Source: an uncultured Lachnobacterium sp. (lineage in GTDB: Bacteria; Bacillota; Clostridia; Lachnospirales; Lachnospiraceae). From it: a DNA stretch of 21,979 nucleotides. The DNA lies in assembly GCA_900549895.1 (NCBI GenBank), contig URQG01000008.1, positions 1-21,979 of the forward strand. The letters are read 5' to 3'. Both the position numbers and the translations under genes were made by a program. This document shows, one piece after another, positions 1 to 7,528 of this stretch (position 1 is the stretch's first letter; each line of letters starts with the position of its first letter). The notes under the pieces are model-generated. The model did no database searches. It was not told the origin of the DNA and saw nothing but the letters and a program-made list of their open reading frames with translations.

Positions 1-48
1 CGAGATTACTACGCGTCTCGTGGGCTCGGAGATGTGTATAAGAGACAG
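1..48 (+). other. Untrimmed Illumina Nextera P7/i7 adapter (not genomic)
   Basis: Bases 1-6 (CGAGAT) match the 3' end of the P7 flow-cell primer. Bases 7-14 (TACTACGC) sit where the i7 index belongs and, from memory, equal Nextera XT index N719. Bases 15-29 (GTCTCGTGGGCTCGG) are the Nextera read-2 adapter, and bases 30-48 (AGATGTGTATAAGAGACAG) are the 19-bp Tn5 mosaic end. The elements are contiguous and in library order, so this is sequencing adapter left on the contig end. Biological sequence starts at base 49. Confidence 0.98.
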
Positions 49-1005
49 ACCTATTACATTGTATCGGAAGGATATGAGAACTGGTATCTTCATTTTTTGG
101 AATGGTGCAGGCAGAACGACTGTATGCCCGACAGTCTGAGTTTCACATATTACGACACAAAACTGATTTCCGCACAAAATCACTCCAAGGAGTCATTCGG
201 TTTCGTATATGCTATGAGCTTATCCGAATCCCCGGATGGACTCAAGAATTTTGTTATGCAGGTTCTAAAGGAACGACGGCAGCTGGATCTCGGCAGGTTA
301 CCAATCTATTTATCTGAATGGAATAATACGCCGAGCCAGCAGGATTTACTGAATGACACCTGTTTTAAATCCTGCTATATCGTCAAAAACATCCTGGAAA
401 ACTATGACCGTCTGGAAAGTTTTACCTATCAGGCACTCACGGATCTTATGGCAGACAGTGCTCTGCCAAACACGCTGTTTTTCGGTGGTCTGGGACTGTT
501 TACCGTAAACGGGATTCCAAAAGCCAGCTACTACGCTTATACGCTCCTGCAGCAATTGGGCGATCAGTTTCTCGGACGCGGCGACGGCTACTTTATTACG
601 AAAAAGGGAAACAGTTATCAGATCATGCTCTACAATTACAAGCATTTTAATTATCTGTATGCCAATGGGGAGCGTTTCGATATGACAGAAACTGATCGTT
701 ATACGGTATTTGCTGACTCGGACCCGGTCACGATCACCTTGCGGTTATCAGGCATTCCGCAGGGATACTATAAGATTTCCGAGACTTATGTAAATCGAAC
801 ACACGGAAGTTCTTATGATCAATGGATTTCCATGGGCGCTTTGGAACTTACCTCCCAACAGGAATTCGAATGGTTAAAAAAAGCATCCGTCCCGGGATTT
901 CATCAAAGAGTCGCAACGGTCGACTCCGATGAAATTCTGGAACTGGATGTTACATTAGAATTGTTAGAGATACGATTGATACAGATTACACCAGTCCGGT
1001 GTTAA
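49..1005 (+). CDS. GH39-type beta-xylosidase-like glycosidase, C-terminal part (5' truncated by contig end)
   Basis: About 318 residues are visible, open from the adapter junction to TAA. A GTG at 34 opens the frame further, but it lies inside the mosaic end and its MYKRQ start is adapter translation, so it is not the real start. The motif YLSEWNNT (Glu codon at 316-318), followed by a DT..FKS.YI.KNIL stretch, resembles the nucleophile region of GH39 beta-xylosidases. The TIM-barrel strand with the acid/base Glu-Pro motif would lie in the missing N-terminal part. The tail after about residue 200 fits the GH39 beta-sandwich accessory domain. In Clostridia such enzymes often carry an N-terminal AraC-type regulatory domain; whether this one does cannot be seen. 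No signal peptide can be judged. Substrate is inferred as a beta-xyloside. The stop overlaps that of the convergent phosphatase gene. Confidence 0.75.
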   Translation, partial: TYYIVSEGYENWYLHFLEWCRQNDCMPDSLSFTYYDTKLISAQNHSKESFGFVYAMSLSESPDGLKNFVMQVLKERRQLDLGRLPIYLSEWNNTPSQQDLLNDTCFKSCYIVKNILENYDRLESFTYQALTDLMADSALPNTLFFGGLGLFTVNGIPKASYYAYTLLQQLGDQFLGRGDGYFITKKGNSYQIMLYNYKHFNYLYANGERFDMTETDRYTVFADSDPVTITLRLSGIPQGYYKISETYVNRTHGSSYDQWISMGALELTSQQEFEWLKKASVPGFHQRVATVDSDEILELDVTLELLEIRLIQITPVRC

Positions 1006-1733
1006 TCATGTCTCTCATCTTTATTATCATAGCATTGGCAGAACCGGGCTGCAAAAGATGGTTTGCGGCCCGCTGCATATAAGTGAGCGGTACTGCCGAA
1101 TTCATTCATTCGAAAGCTTGCGATACCCTTTCGCCGCTCTTCTGTGTAAATACTCGTCACGGAAGAAGGCGCTGCACACAATCCGTGCCACAGGATCATC
1201 GGCGATACATTGATCAGATGACTGATCAACACGCACTCAACGCCGAAGTGACAAAACAGTACGATCGTGTCATTGTTTGGTCTGACCGCATGATAATGCA
1301 TGCCCTCCCTCTCGTAACCATGCTTTTTCAAGAGATCATCGAATCCTTTGCACACTGTCTCATACGCAGCCTGAACATTGCCGTCTCTCATAATATCGGT
1401 CTGAAACCAATTGTTTACGTCATAATTTCTTATGTCCTTTTCCAAGTCCTGCGGTAACCAGTCCCAACAGATATCGAGCTCCCCATTTAAGTCCGGTCGT
1501 TTGATCAAAGCATCAAACTCTCGCAGCCAGTCACATATTTCGGCAGACCGATGTGTCTTTTTCAGTGTACAACTTGCCGTGTCCTGTGCTCTCCCAAGCG
1601 GAGACATATAGAAAGCTTCTATCTCTTCCTTTGCTAAATATTCCGCAACAAGTTCTGCCTCTTTCCATCCGGTTTCGGTCAATGAATCCCGTTCATAATC
1701 CGGATCACCATGTCGAACAATCAAAAGTCGCAT
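1002..1733 (-). CDS. Histidine phosphatase superfamily protein (phosphoglycerate mutase-like)
   Basis: This 243-residue protein opens with RLLIVRHGDPDY, the RHG motif carrying the catalytic histidine (His8). SPLGRAQDTA supplies the second conserved arginine, and a late FCHFGVE segment supplies the second histidine. The family transfers phosphate through a phosphohistidine; the substrate cannot be deduced here. The start at 1733 is preferred over an ATG 15 bases upstream because AGGAG lies just after that upstream ATG, correctly spaced for 1733. An extended -10 promoter lies directly upstream, next to the pgmB stop, so it can be expressed apart from pgmB. Its TAA overlaps the stop of the convergent glycosidase within the palindrome TTAA. 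Confidence 0.85.
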   Translation of the reverse strand: MRLLIVRHGDPDYERDSLTETGWKEAELVAEYLAKEEIEAFYMSPLGRAQDTASCTLKKTHRSAEICDWLREFDALIKRPDLNGELDICWDWLPQDLEKDIRNYDVNNWFQTDIMRDGNVQAAYETVCKGFDDLLKKHGYEREGMHYHAVRPNNDTIVLFCHFGVECVLISHLINVSPMILWHGLCAAPSSVTSIYTEERRKGIASFRMNEFGSTAHLYAAGRKPSFAARFCQCYDNKDERHD

Positions 1734-1768
1734 GTATTTTCTCCTCATTTCTACTCTTTTTGCACTTT

Positions 1769-1777
1769 ATTATAGCA
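1769..1777 (-). promoter_or_regulatory. Extended -10 promoter for the histidine phosphatase gene
   Basis: On the minus strand the sequence reads TGCTATAAT, a perfect -10 hexamer with the extended TG motif, about 36 bases before the chosen start codon and 3 bases past the pgmB stop. No good -35 sits 16-18 bases upstream, which is common for extended -10 promoters. It lies inside a small inverted repeat (GCATA/TATGC). Confidence 0.6.
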
Positions 1778-1779
1778 TA

Positions 1780-2424
1780 CTATGCCTTACATATCGTAAG
1801 CAAATCTGCAAATTTCTGTATCGGATAAGTCACATGCTTATGTTCTGCCGCATCTCCGATTCCTGCACTAAGAAATCCACCGGCATATGCCGCATCGATT
1901 CCCGCAAGTGCATCCTCCACGACCAGACAATCTTCCGGTTTTTCATGAACCATATCCGCAGCTTTCAGAAATACTTCCGGATCGGGTTTTGATTTTGTAA
2001 TGTTGGTTCCATCGCTGATCGCATCAAAATATCCTTCCAGTCCGATCTGACTCAGAATCTTCTTCGTATTCTTACTGCTGGATCCGATTGCAAGCTTATA
2101 GCCTCGCTCGCGCAAAGTATCCAATGTATTTTTCACTTCATCCGACAGATCAGATGGTGACATTTTCTCCAGCAGGCGAACGTAACTTTCATTCTTTCTC
2201 GCTGCAAGCTGCTCCTTTTCTTCCTGTGTATAGCTTCTTGATGCCCGCTCCAAAATGATATCCAGACTTTCCATCCGGCTTACGCCTCTTAAACGTCCGT
2301 TTATTTTCTCATCAAAATAGATACCTTCTGCATCCGCCAATTCCTTCCATGCCTGATAATGATACTTATCCGTAAAGCAAATGACTCCGTCTAAATCAAA
2401 AATAATAGCACGTATCGTATCCAT
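1780..2424 (-). CDS. pgmB: Beta-phosphoglucomutase (HAD superfamily)
   Basis: At 214 residues it has the length of the beta-PGM family, which interconverts beta-glucose-1-phosphate and glucose-6-phosphate after phosphorolysis of maltose, trehalose or related disaccharides. HAD motif I is IIFDLDGV (nucleophile Asp10, acid/base Asp12). The cap region begins HYQAWKELAD, typical of beta-PGM. Motif II is IGSSSKN, and the metal site is in KSKPDPEVF followed by VVEDALAGIDAA. The start is supported by AAGGAGG. It follows the AraC regulator gene with a hairpin terminator in between and precedes the phosphatase gene. No disaccharide phosphorylase is visible in the window, so its sugar source is unknown. 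A related HAD sugar phosphatase is the main alternative. Confidence 0.85.
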   Translation of the reverse strand: MDTIRAIIFDLDGVICFTDKYHYQAWKELADAEGIYFDEKINGRLRGVSRMESLDIILERASRSYTQEEKEQLAARKNESYVRLLEKMSPSDLSDEVKNTLDTLRERGYKLAIGSSSKNTKKILSQIGLEGYFDAISDGTNITKSKPDPEVFLKAADMVHEKPEDCLVVEDALAGIDAAYAGGFLSAGIGDAAEHKHVTYPIQKFADLLTICKA

Positions 2425-2460
2425 ACAACATGCCTCCTTCGTTTCATTTGCTCCACCATA

Positions 2461-2516
2461 ACAAAAATAAGGACCGTTTTTTAGCCTCTGATTAGACCAA
2501 AAAACTGTCCTTATTT
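2461..2516 (-). terminator. Hairpin terminator after the AraC regulator gene
   Basis: A 10-bp perfect arm pair (AAATAAGGAC at 2465-2474, GTCCTTATTT at 2507-2516) continues after one mismatch through a GTTTTTT/AAAAAAC pairing. On the minus strand it is followed by TTTTTGTT. Its position 5 bases past the AraC stop and 36 bases before pgmB suggests termination or attenuation between the two genes. No convincing promoter was seen for pgmB, so partial read-through is possible. Confidence 0.75.
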
Positions 2517-2521
2517 GATTT

Positions 2522-3487
2522 CTATTTTCGATGTTCCATACGGTAATTTCTCGGTGTTACTCCAAAGCGTTTCTTAAACTGCCTGAAAAAATAACTCTGA
2601 TTCTCATATCCCACATGTAACGCAATATCCTCGATCGAAAGTTCGGTTTCTTCAAGAAGCTTTACTGCCGCCTGAAAACGCCTCTGCTGCAGAAGATCCT
2701 GAAAGTTTTCTCCGGTCTTTTGTTTGATCAGTTTACTCAGTACCGTGACCGATTGATGCGTATCCCGTGCAATTTTTGTGAGATTGGCATTCTTGCAATC
2801 ACTGTTGATATACTCAAGTACCGCCTGCACGATCGTTTCTTTATAATCCATCGAGGATTTGTGACTTAAGTTTTCCAGATGATTCAGTAAATACAGGAAT
2901 ACAAGTCCCATCGAATATTGATTGATGGCATCCTCATTCTCATGTTCATGAAGCATCGACTCAATCATATTTTCCATCAGATTTTCAATCTGCAAATCCT
3001 CCTTCAGTCGAAAAAGCAGGTAATGCGGAACCGGATCCTTCTGTCGGAATGCTCCGGCAATAAATTCTGCCAAAACATTTTTCTCCTGTAACATTCCAAG
3101 TGGAATTTCAAAAAACTCCGGCAACGCAATAAAATTGATTCCGATATCTTCATATTCCGCCCGATGAATAGCATGCTCCACATATTGATTGAGCATGAGA
3201 AGATCGCCTTTATGAAGTGTTAACTCCTTTCCGTCGATCACATGTGTAATCTTTCCTTGCACCACATACATAAATTCCACGTAATTATGCCGATGTGACG
3301 GAAACTCCACAAAGCGGCTGTGGCGTCTGATTGTGACAAGTTTTCCTCTTTGAAGCAGTTTCTGACGATCGATCTCCTGCATGGATTTACCGGTGTACAA
3401 CTGTTTCTCAACCGTATCCTGCCCCGCTTTGTATTTACTTTCCTCGTCCGAAACCTGTAAAAGTTCCTCCAGCAGCTGTTCTCTCAT
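2522..3487 (-). CDS. AraC-family transcriptional regulator with N-terminal cupin
   Basis: The chosen protein has 321 residues. Residues about 55-115 (RFVEFPSHRHNYVEFMYVV onward, then GDLLMLN and a HAIH segment) look like the AraC N-terminal cupin that senses a sugar or other ligand. The last roughly 100 residues hold the two helix-turn-helix motifs, with LTKIARDTHQSVTVLSKLIK and the signature IEDIALHVGYENQSYFFRQF followed by FGVTPRNYR. An upstream ATG at 3586 would make 354 residues, but that reading runs through the terminator hairpin of the upstream gene; 3487 has GGGGAG 6 bases before it. It lies next to pgmB and a GH39 gene, so a role in carbohydrate use is inferred. No operator or ligand can be assigned. 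Confidence 0.88.
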   Translation of the reverse strand: MREQLLEELLQVSDEESKYKAGQDTVEKQLYTGKSMQEIDRQKLLQRGKLVTIRRHSRFVEFPSHRHNYVEFMYVVQGKITHVIDGKELTLHKGDLLMLNQYVEHAIHRAEYEDIGINFIALPEFFEIPLGMLQEKNVLAEFIAGAFRQKDPVPHYLLFRLKEDLQIENLMENMIESMLHEHENEDAINQYSMGLVFLYLLNHLENLSHKSSMDYKETIVQAVLEYINSDCKNANLTKIARDTHQSVTVLSKLIKQKTGENFQDLLQQRRFQAAVKLLEETELSIEDIALHVGYENQSYFFRQFKKRFGVTPRNYRMEHRK

Positions 3488-3505
3488 CTCATACTCCCCA
3501 TTTTC

Positions 3506-3540
3506 AAAAAGACCAGATGCATATACACATGCATCTGGTC
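3506..3540 (-). terminator. Intrinsic terminator of the Ig-like protein gene
   Basis: A perfect 12-bp inverted repeat (GACCAGATGCAT at 3511-3522, ATGCATCTGGTC at 3529-3540) with a 6-base loop is followed on the minus strand by TTTTT. It sits 20 bases past the stop of the Ig-like gene and ends before the AraC ribosome binding site, which also rules out the longer AraC start. Confidence 0.92.
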
Positions 3541-3560
3541 CTGACTGCTCATTCCGACCT

Positions 3561-6098
3561 TTATTGGTTACGAAGTGTCTTTCCAACCGGAATCGTGTAG
3601 TTCGATACTACCGTCTTATTATCAGACAGCGTGGTCTTTATCTGTACAACCACCGATTTCACATTCAGCGTATATCCTGCTGCAATCGCATAGTTGCCAT
3701 CCACACTGTTGCTTCCCGTAACAACGCAGGATACGATCGTTCCGTTTGCGCCTTGCACTTCCAGGCAGTTCTGGGCAAGTTCCAATGCAGTCTTACACGT
3801 CTTGTTGGCCGTTGTACGAGCTACAACAACCTGCGGATCGGTCTGACTGTCCGTCACTTCAAGCAGTGCAGTAACGGAAGCAGGTGAAGAAGATGATGTA
3901 TTGCTTGGATAAAATTTCAGTTCGAGCGAATACAGTCCGGTCTGCGCTTTTGTACAGATATCCTTATCCAAAGATACCGCTGTCAGATTCAGTGTCTGAC
4001 CGCCACCCACATTAATTTCCGTGGAAGAACCAGCCTTTGTGAGATCCGTGCCATAATAATTTCCATCCTTCATAATCTTTGCAGACTGAATATATACATA
4101 ACCGTAAAATACGCCGCCACGGTATTCCGCAAGACGTACTGCCACATTCTTGGAAGTCACAAGATCCGTTGAGCTCATGCCCGATCCAATCTTCAGATCA
4201 AGAACCGGATGATCCATCTCGATCTTGTAGCTGGATGCGCCGTTGTACGGTGCTGTCTGTACAACAACAACGAAATTTTCCGATGCTTTATGACCATTCA
4301 TTGTCATAGTTACCGTGTAACCGTAAGATCCCGTTGTGCGTCCGCCCGCATCGATTACAAGACGATCATCCGCAGCATCGTAAGTTACCATATTTGCCTT
4401 AACCGAACTGTTATCGGTAATCGTTACTGTCTCATCCTTTAAATCGATCGGATGACCATACTGGTCCCTTCCTTCGATATTGATATATCCTTTGTACCCA
4501 TATGCCTGTGCATTCGACATCTGAAGCACGCTATTGCTCAGAGTCAGTGTTTTTAAGTAGGACGGCTCCGCCACGGTTACTTCATACTGATAAGTATAAT
4601 CCATCTTCCCATATGTTGCGGTCACGGTCACATTGACCGTTCCTGTCTTGACAGCCGTTGCGGTCACGGTTCCGTCACTGGCCTGATTCAGAAGAAGTGT
4701 GTCCGGATCCGATGATTCAAATGTCACAGAATCATAAGGAATCTCCGTCTTGTCCTCATCCAAAGCACGGAAGTGTACATAATAATTACTTCCGGATGCC
4801 ACCGAACGATTATCCTTGTAACCACTTGCACCATAATTCGGTTTTGTCGCACTCTCTGTAAACGTAAAGTTTGTATCATTTGAAGTACTTGCAGCAACAC
4901 AGGTAACCGTTGCCTCTGCCTTTAAGTCCGATTTCTTATCCTCGAAAGTATACGTCATGGAAATCGTACCGGTTGCTCCGATCGAAGTCATAAAGATCTC
5001 ATTGTTCTTCGTAAGATATCCGTTCGTAATATTGTAATCGTATGCAACGGTTCCCTTGTATGCGGCCTTTACATCAATTCCGTCAGCATCATACAAAGCA
5101 TACTCAATCGGCGTTGCCTTATTGACCGTTACGGTTGAATTAAGGATTTCTGCCTTAATCGGCGTACCCACACGTGCAATCACGCTGTAGCTTGATACGC
5201 CGTCTGTCACAGTGTATGATGCACCATCTTTCAGCAGTGAACTTGTCGTCATAACAGCTTCTTTTCCATCCGAAGAGAACGCAACATTCTTAATTACAAT
5301 ATCGGCTCCTGCAGCATTTGTGATCTTTAATTTCTTTTTGTCAAGCGTATTCTTGACATTACCGGAATATACCGCAACAAGTGCATCTGCAGCCGTCTGC
5401 TTCGCTTCAACCATTGTTGTGGACACATGCACAGCCATATTGTCGGATGCAATCACTTTAGAACCGATCTTTGCCTGGACGGTGATCGTGAAATTACCAT
5501 CCGTCTTTGGCGTGAATGCGCCTGTTGTTGTAATATCATCAACACTGTTTCCCGATGCATCCGTAACACTCCACACATTCGTGCTTGTTGCATTAGCCGG
5601 AGTGACCTTATAGCGCATCTGATAAGTATGATTTACAAGAAATGTCTTATCGTCCCAATCACTTGCAAGGACTTCGATCTTTGTCGGTTTCACCTTGATC
5701 TTACCGGTCTTGGATTTCAATGTTGCCTGTAACTTTCCGTTCTTATTATAAATTTTAGCAGTCACGACCACTGTCTTATTCTTTGCTGCGATCTTCTTCT
5801 TGGTACGGATTGTCAGCTTGTTGGAAGAAGTCGTTCCCGAAACACCGGTCGAAGCCTTCTTCAATTTTGCATATCTCTTACCTGTTCCGGAAATTGACCA
5901 CTTGACCTTCTGGCCTTTGATCAGATTCTTAATGGTATAGGTATACACACCCTTGTTCGTGTTATTCTCATACAAAGCGGTATAACTTTTTGCAAAAGCC
6001 GCTTTCTTCGTTGCTGCCTGTGCTCCCACTGGAACAAGTGTAATCATCATAGTGACTGCACACACAAATGCAACCAATTTCTTAACATTCTGCCTCAT
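3561..6098 (-). CDS. Large secreted protein with bacterial Ig-like (BIG2-type) domains
   Basis: The chosen protein has 845 residues. The N-terminus MRQNVKKLVAF, followed by a hydrophobic stretch and VGAQAA, is a Sec signal peptide with cleavage near residue 28-29. The rest is Thr, Ser, Asn and Val rich beta-type sequence. Repeated blocks such as VTPANAT, then GAFTPKTDGNFTITVQAK, and later GTVTATAVKTGTVNVTVTATYG, are the pattern of BIG2 domains. The mature N-terminus is very lysine rich. No LPXTG, SLH, choline-binding or C-terminal membrane segment is seen, so it appears released or held by partner binding. The start is set by GAGGAGG six bases before ATG at 6098; longer readings start in the leader. 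A terminator follows, so it is probably monocistronic. No enzymatic domain is recognised. Adhesion or wall association is inference. Confidence 0.8.
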   Translation of the reverse strand: MRQNVKKLVAFVCAVTMMITLVPVGAQAATKKAAFAKSYTALYENNTNKGVYTYTIKNLIKGQKVKWSISGTGKRYAKLKKASTGVSGTTSSNKLTIRTKKKIAAKNKTVVVTAKIYNKNGKLQATLKSKTGKIKVKPTKIEVLASDWDDKTFLVNHTYQMRYKVTPANATSTNVWSVTDASGNSVDDITTTGAFTPKTDGNFTITVQAKIGSKVIASDNMAVHVSTTMVEAKQTAADALVAVYSGNVKNTLDKKKLKITNAAGADIVIKNVAFSSDGKEAVMTTSSLLKDGASYTVTDGVSSYSVIARVGTPIKAEILNSTVTVNKATPIEYALYDADGIDVKAAYKGTVAYDYNITNGYLTKNNEIFMTSIGATGTISMTYTFEDKKSDLKAEATVTCVAASTSNDTNFTFTESATKPNYGASGYKDNRSVASGSNYYVHFRALDEDKTEIPYDSVTFESSDPDTLLLNQASDGTVTATAVKTGTVNVTVTATYGKMDYTYQYEVTVAEPSYLKTLTLSNSVLQMSNAQAYGYKGYINIEGRDQYGHPIDLKDETVTITDNSSVKANMVTYDAADDRLVIDAGGRTTGSYGYTVTMTMNGHKASENFVVVVQTAPYNGASSYKIEMDHPVLDLKIGSGMSSTDLVTSKNVAVRLAEYRGGVFYGYVYIQSAKIMKDGNYYGTDLTKAGSSTEINVGGGQTLNLTAVSLDKDICTKAQTGLYSLELKFYPSNTSSSSPASVTALLEVTDSQTDPQVVVARTTANKTCKTALELAQNCLEVQGANGTIVSCVVTGSNSVDGNYAIAAGYTLNVKSVVVQIKTTLSDNKTVVSNYTIPVGKTLRNQ

Positions 6099-6193
6099 AA
6101 GATTCCTCCTCATGCTCATCTTCCTCACTCTTTGGTCAGACATCCGCGCCAAAGTGCCCCTTTGCTTTGTCATCTGACGCTTTATCTTCTATC

Positions 6194-6222
6194 ATACTAA
6201 CACACCCTCTGGTCTTTCGCAA
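6194..6222 (-). promoter_or_regulatory. Candidate promoter of the Ig-like protein gene
   Basis: On the minus strand TTGCGA (6217-6222) and TAGTAT (6194-6199) are separated by 17 bases, about 95 bases before the chosen start. Both hexamers match consensus at four of six positions. The -35 falls in the loop of the hairpin at 6202-6240, so read-through and promoter activity may affect each other. Confidence 0.35.
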
Positions 6223-6240
6223 CGAAGGAACAGAGGGTGT
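6202..6240 (-). terminator. Hairpin downstream of trhP, probable operon end
   Basis: A perfect 10-bp inverted repeat (ACACCCTCTG at 6202-6211, CAGAGGGTGT at 6231-6240) has a further CTTTCG/CGAAGG pairing inside it. On the minus strand it lies 34 bases past the trhP stop but is followed by GTTAGTATGAT, a poor U-tract, whereas the plus-strand reading is followed by TTTCTTAATCTTTTCTT. It is therefore a better terminator for plus-strand transcripts although no plus-strand gene lies nearby. The function on the minus strand is likely but not certain. Confidence 0.5.
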
Positions 6241-6274
6241 TTTCTTAATCTTTTCTTAAACAGGTTATTCGGTT

Positions 6275-7528
6275 TTAGTCCAAGGCGATCGCTTCATCCT
6301 CACGTCTGCGAAGAATATCATACTCATCGACTTCAATGCCCAGATCCACATAGAACATCTGCTGCGGATGCGGACAGGACTCCATCGCCTCTCCTTTATC
6401 ATCCGTCATGGCGCGCACTGTCACCTCGATATTGCGTCCGTCCGGTTTCATAACCTCAATGGTCTCACCGACCGAGAACTTATTACGCTGCTCAAGGCGG
6501 TACATTCCGGCAGCATTCTTCTCTCCTACGATGCCGAGATAGGTGTAGCCTTTCTCATACGTATTGTTATCGTAGATCTGTGTCTCTTCCGACGGCTTTC
6601 CATAGAAAAAGCCGGTTGTAAACTGACGATAGGTGCAACTTTTAATCTGCTCGAGATACCATGGCATATTCTCTTTGTACTTCTCCGGAGATTCCAGATA
6701 ATCGTCAATCGCCTTGCGGTAGGTGCGCGCAACGGTTGCCACATACAAAGCCGTCTTCATACGTCCTTCAATCTTAAAACTGTCAATTCCCGCATCGATC
6801 ATATCCGGAATATGCTCAATCATGCATAAATCCTTGGAATTAAAGATATAGGTGCCACGCTCATTCTCATATACCGGAAGATACTCGCCCGGTCTCTTTT
6901 CCTCGACAACCGAGTATTTCCACCGGCATGGATGCGTGCAGGCTCCCTGATTGGCATCACGTCCCGTAAAATAATTGGAAAGCAGGCATCGTCCCGAGTA
7001 TGAAATACACATCGCACCATGGATAAAAGTCTCGATTTCAAGATCATCCGGGATGTTCGCACGGATCTCTTTGATCTCGCGAAGCGATAACTCACGCGCC
7101 GTAACGACACGCGTAGCACCGAGCTTCTGCCAGAACTGGAATGTTCCGTAATTTGTATTGTTTGCCTGTGTGCTGATATGGCGGTCAATATGAGGTGCCA
7201 CCTCGCCTGCGATCGTAAAGACTGCCGGATCTGCAATGATCAGTCCATCCGGACGATCCGGCTTCATATTTTCAAGCTCCGTCAGATAGGCACGTACCCC
7301 TTCAAGATCATAATTGTGCGCTAAAATATTGGCTGTCACATACACTTTTACATGATGTGCATGCGCAAAAGCGATACCTTGTGCCATCTCTTCCATCGAG
7401 AAGTTCTTTGCCTTAGCGCGGAGTCCGAATGCCTCACCACCGATATAGACCGCATCCGCTCCGTAAATAACTGCAATTCTTAATACTTCCAGGCTGCTCG
7501 CCGGAACAAGTAATTCAATGTCTCTCAT
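6275..7528 (-). CDS. trhP: U32 family protein TrhP, tRNA U34 hydroxylation
   Basis: This 417-residue U32-family protein (annotated as peptidase U32 in many genomes) is closest in length and layout to B. subtilis YrrO/TrhP2. TrhP proteins are needed to make 5-hydroxyuridine at wobble position 34 of tRNA, using prephenate-dependent chemistry. The N-terminal half is a TIM-barrel type region (ELLVPASSLEVLRIAVIYGA, then GADAVYIGG). The conserved cysteines of the family are Cys174, Cys181, Cys197 and Cys201 (MCISYSGRC, then ACTHPC), followed by FKIEGRMK. Its ATG overlaps the trmR stop by 4 bases (ATGA), with AAGGTG inside trmR, so translation is coupled. The pairing with trmR, which methylates the same nucleotide, supports tRNA modification rather than proteolysis. 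Confidence 0.88.
   Translation of the reverse strand: MRDIELLVPASSLEVLRIAVIYGADAVYIGGEAFGLRAKAKNFSMEEMAQGIAFAHAHHVKVYVTANILAHNYDLEGVRAYLTELENMKPDRPDGLIIADPAVFTIAGEVAPHIDRHISTQANNTNYGTFQFWQKLGATRVVTARELSLREIKEIRANIPDDLEIETFIHGAMCISYSGRCLLSNYFTGRDANQGACTHPCRWKYSVVEEKRPGEYLPVYENERGTYIFNSKDLCMIEHIPDMIDAGIDSFKIEGRMKTALYVATVARTYRKAIDDYLESPEKYKENMPWYLEQIKSCTYRQFTTGFFYGKPSEETQIYDNNTYEKGYTYLGIVGEKNAAGMYRLEQRNKFSVGETIEVMKPDGRNIEVTVRAMTDDKGEAMESCPHPQQMFYVDLGIEVDEYDILRRREDEAIALD

Noticed and set aside
1083..1457. Open frame of 124 codons on the plus strand inside the phosphatase gene
   Set aside because: It lies wholly within a well-supported gene on the other strand, matches no family, and lacks a ribosome binding site; many similar antisense frames across the window were left out for the same reason.
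3488..3586. Longer N-terminus for the AraC regulator starting at 3586
   Set aside because: The extension is translated from the terminator hairpin at 3511-3540 and overlaps the end of the Ig-like gene, while the ATG at 3487 has its own ribosome binding site.
6110..6190. Riboswitch in the leader of the Ig-like gene (cyclic-di-GMP type considered)
   Set aside because: Some pairing is present, but the conserved core words of the GEMM cyclic-di-GMP riboswitch are missing, so only a generic structured leader is reported.
6202..6240. Terminator of an unseen plus-strand transcript
   Set aside because: The T-run favours the plus strand, but no plus-strand gene with a ribosome binding site lies nearby, so a minus-strand operon-end hairpin is the simpler reading.
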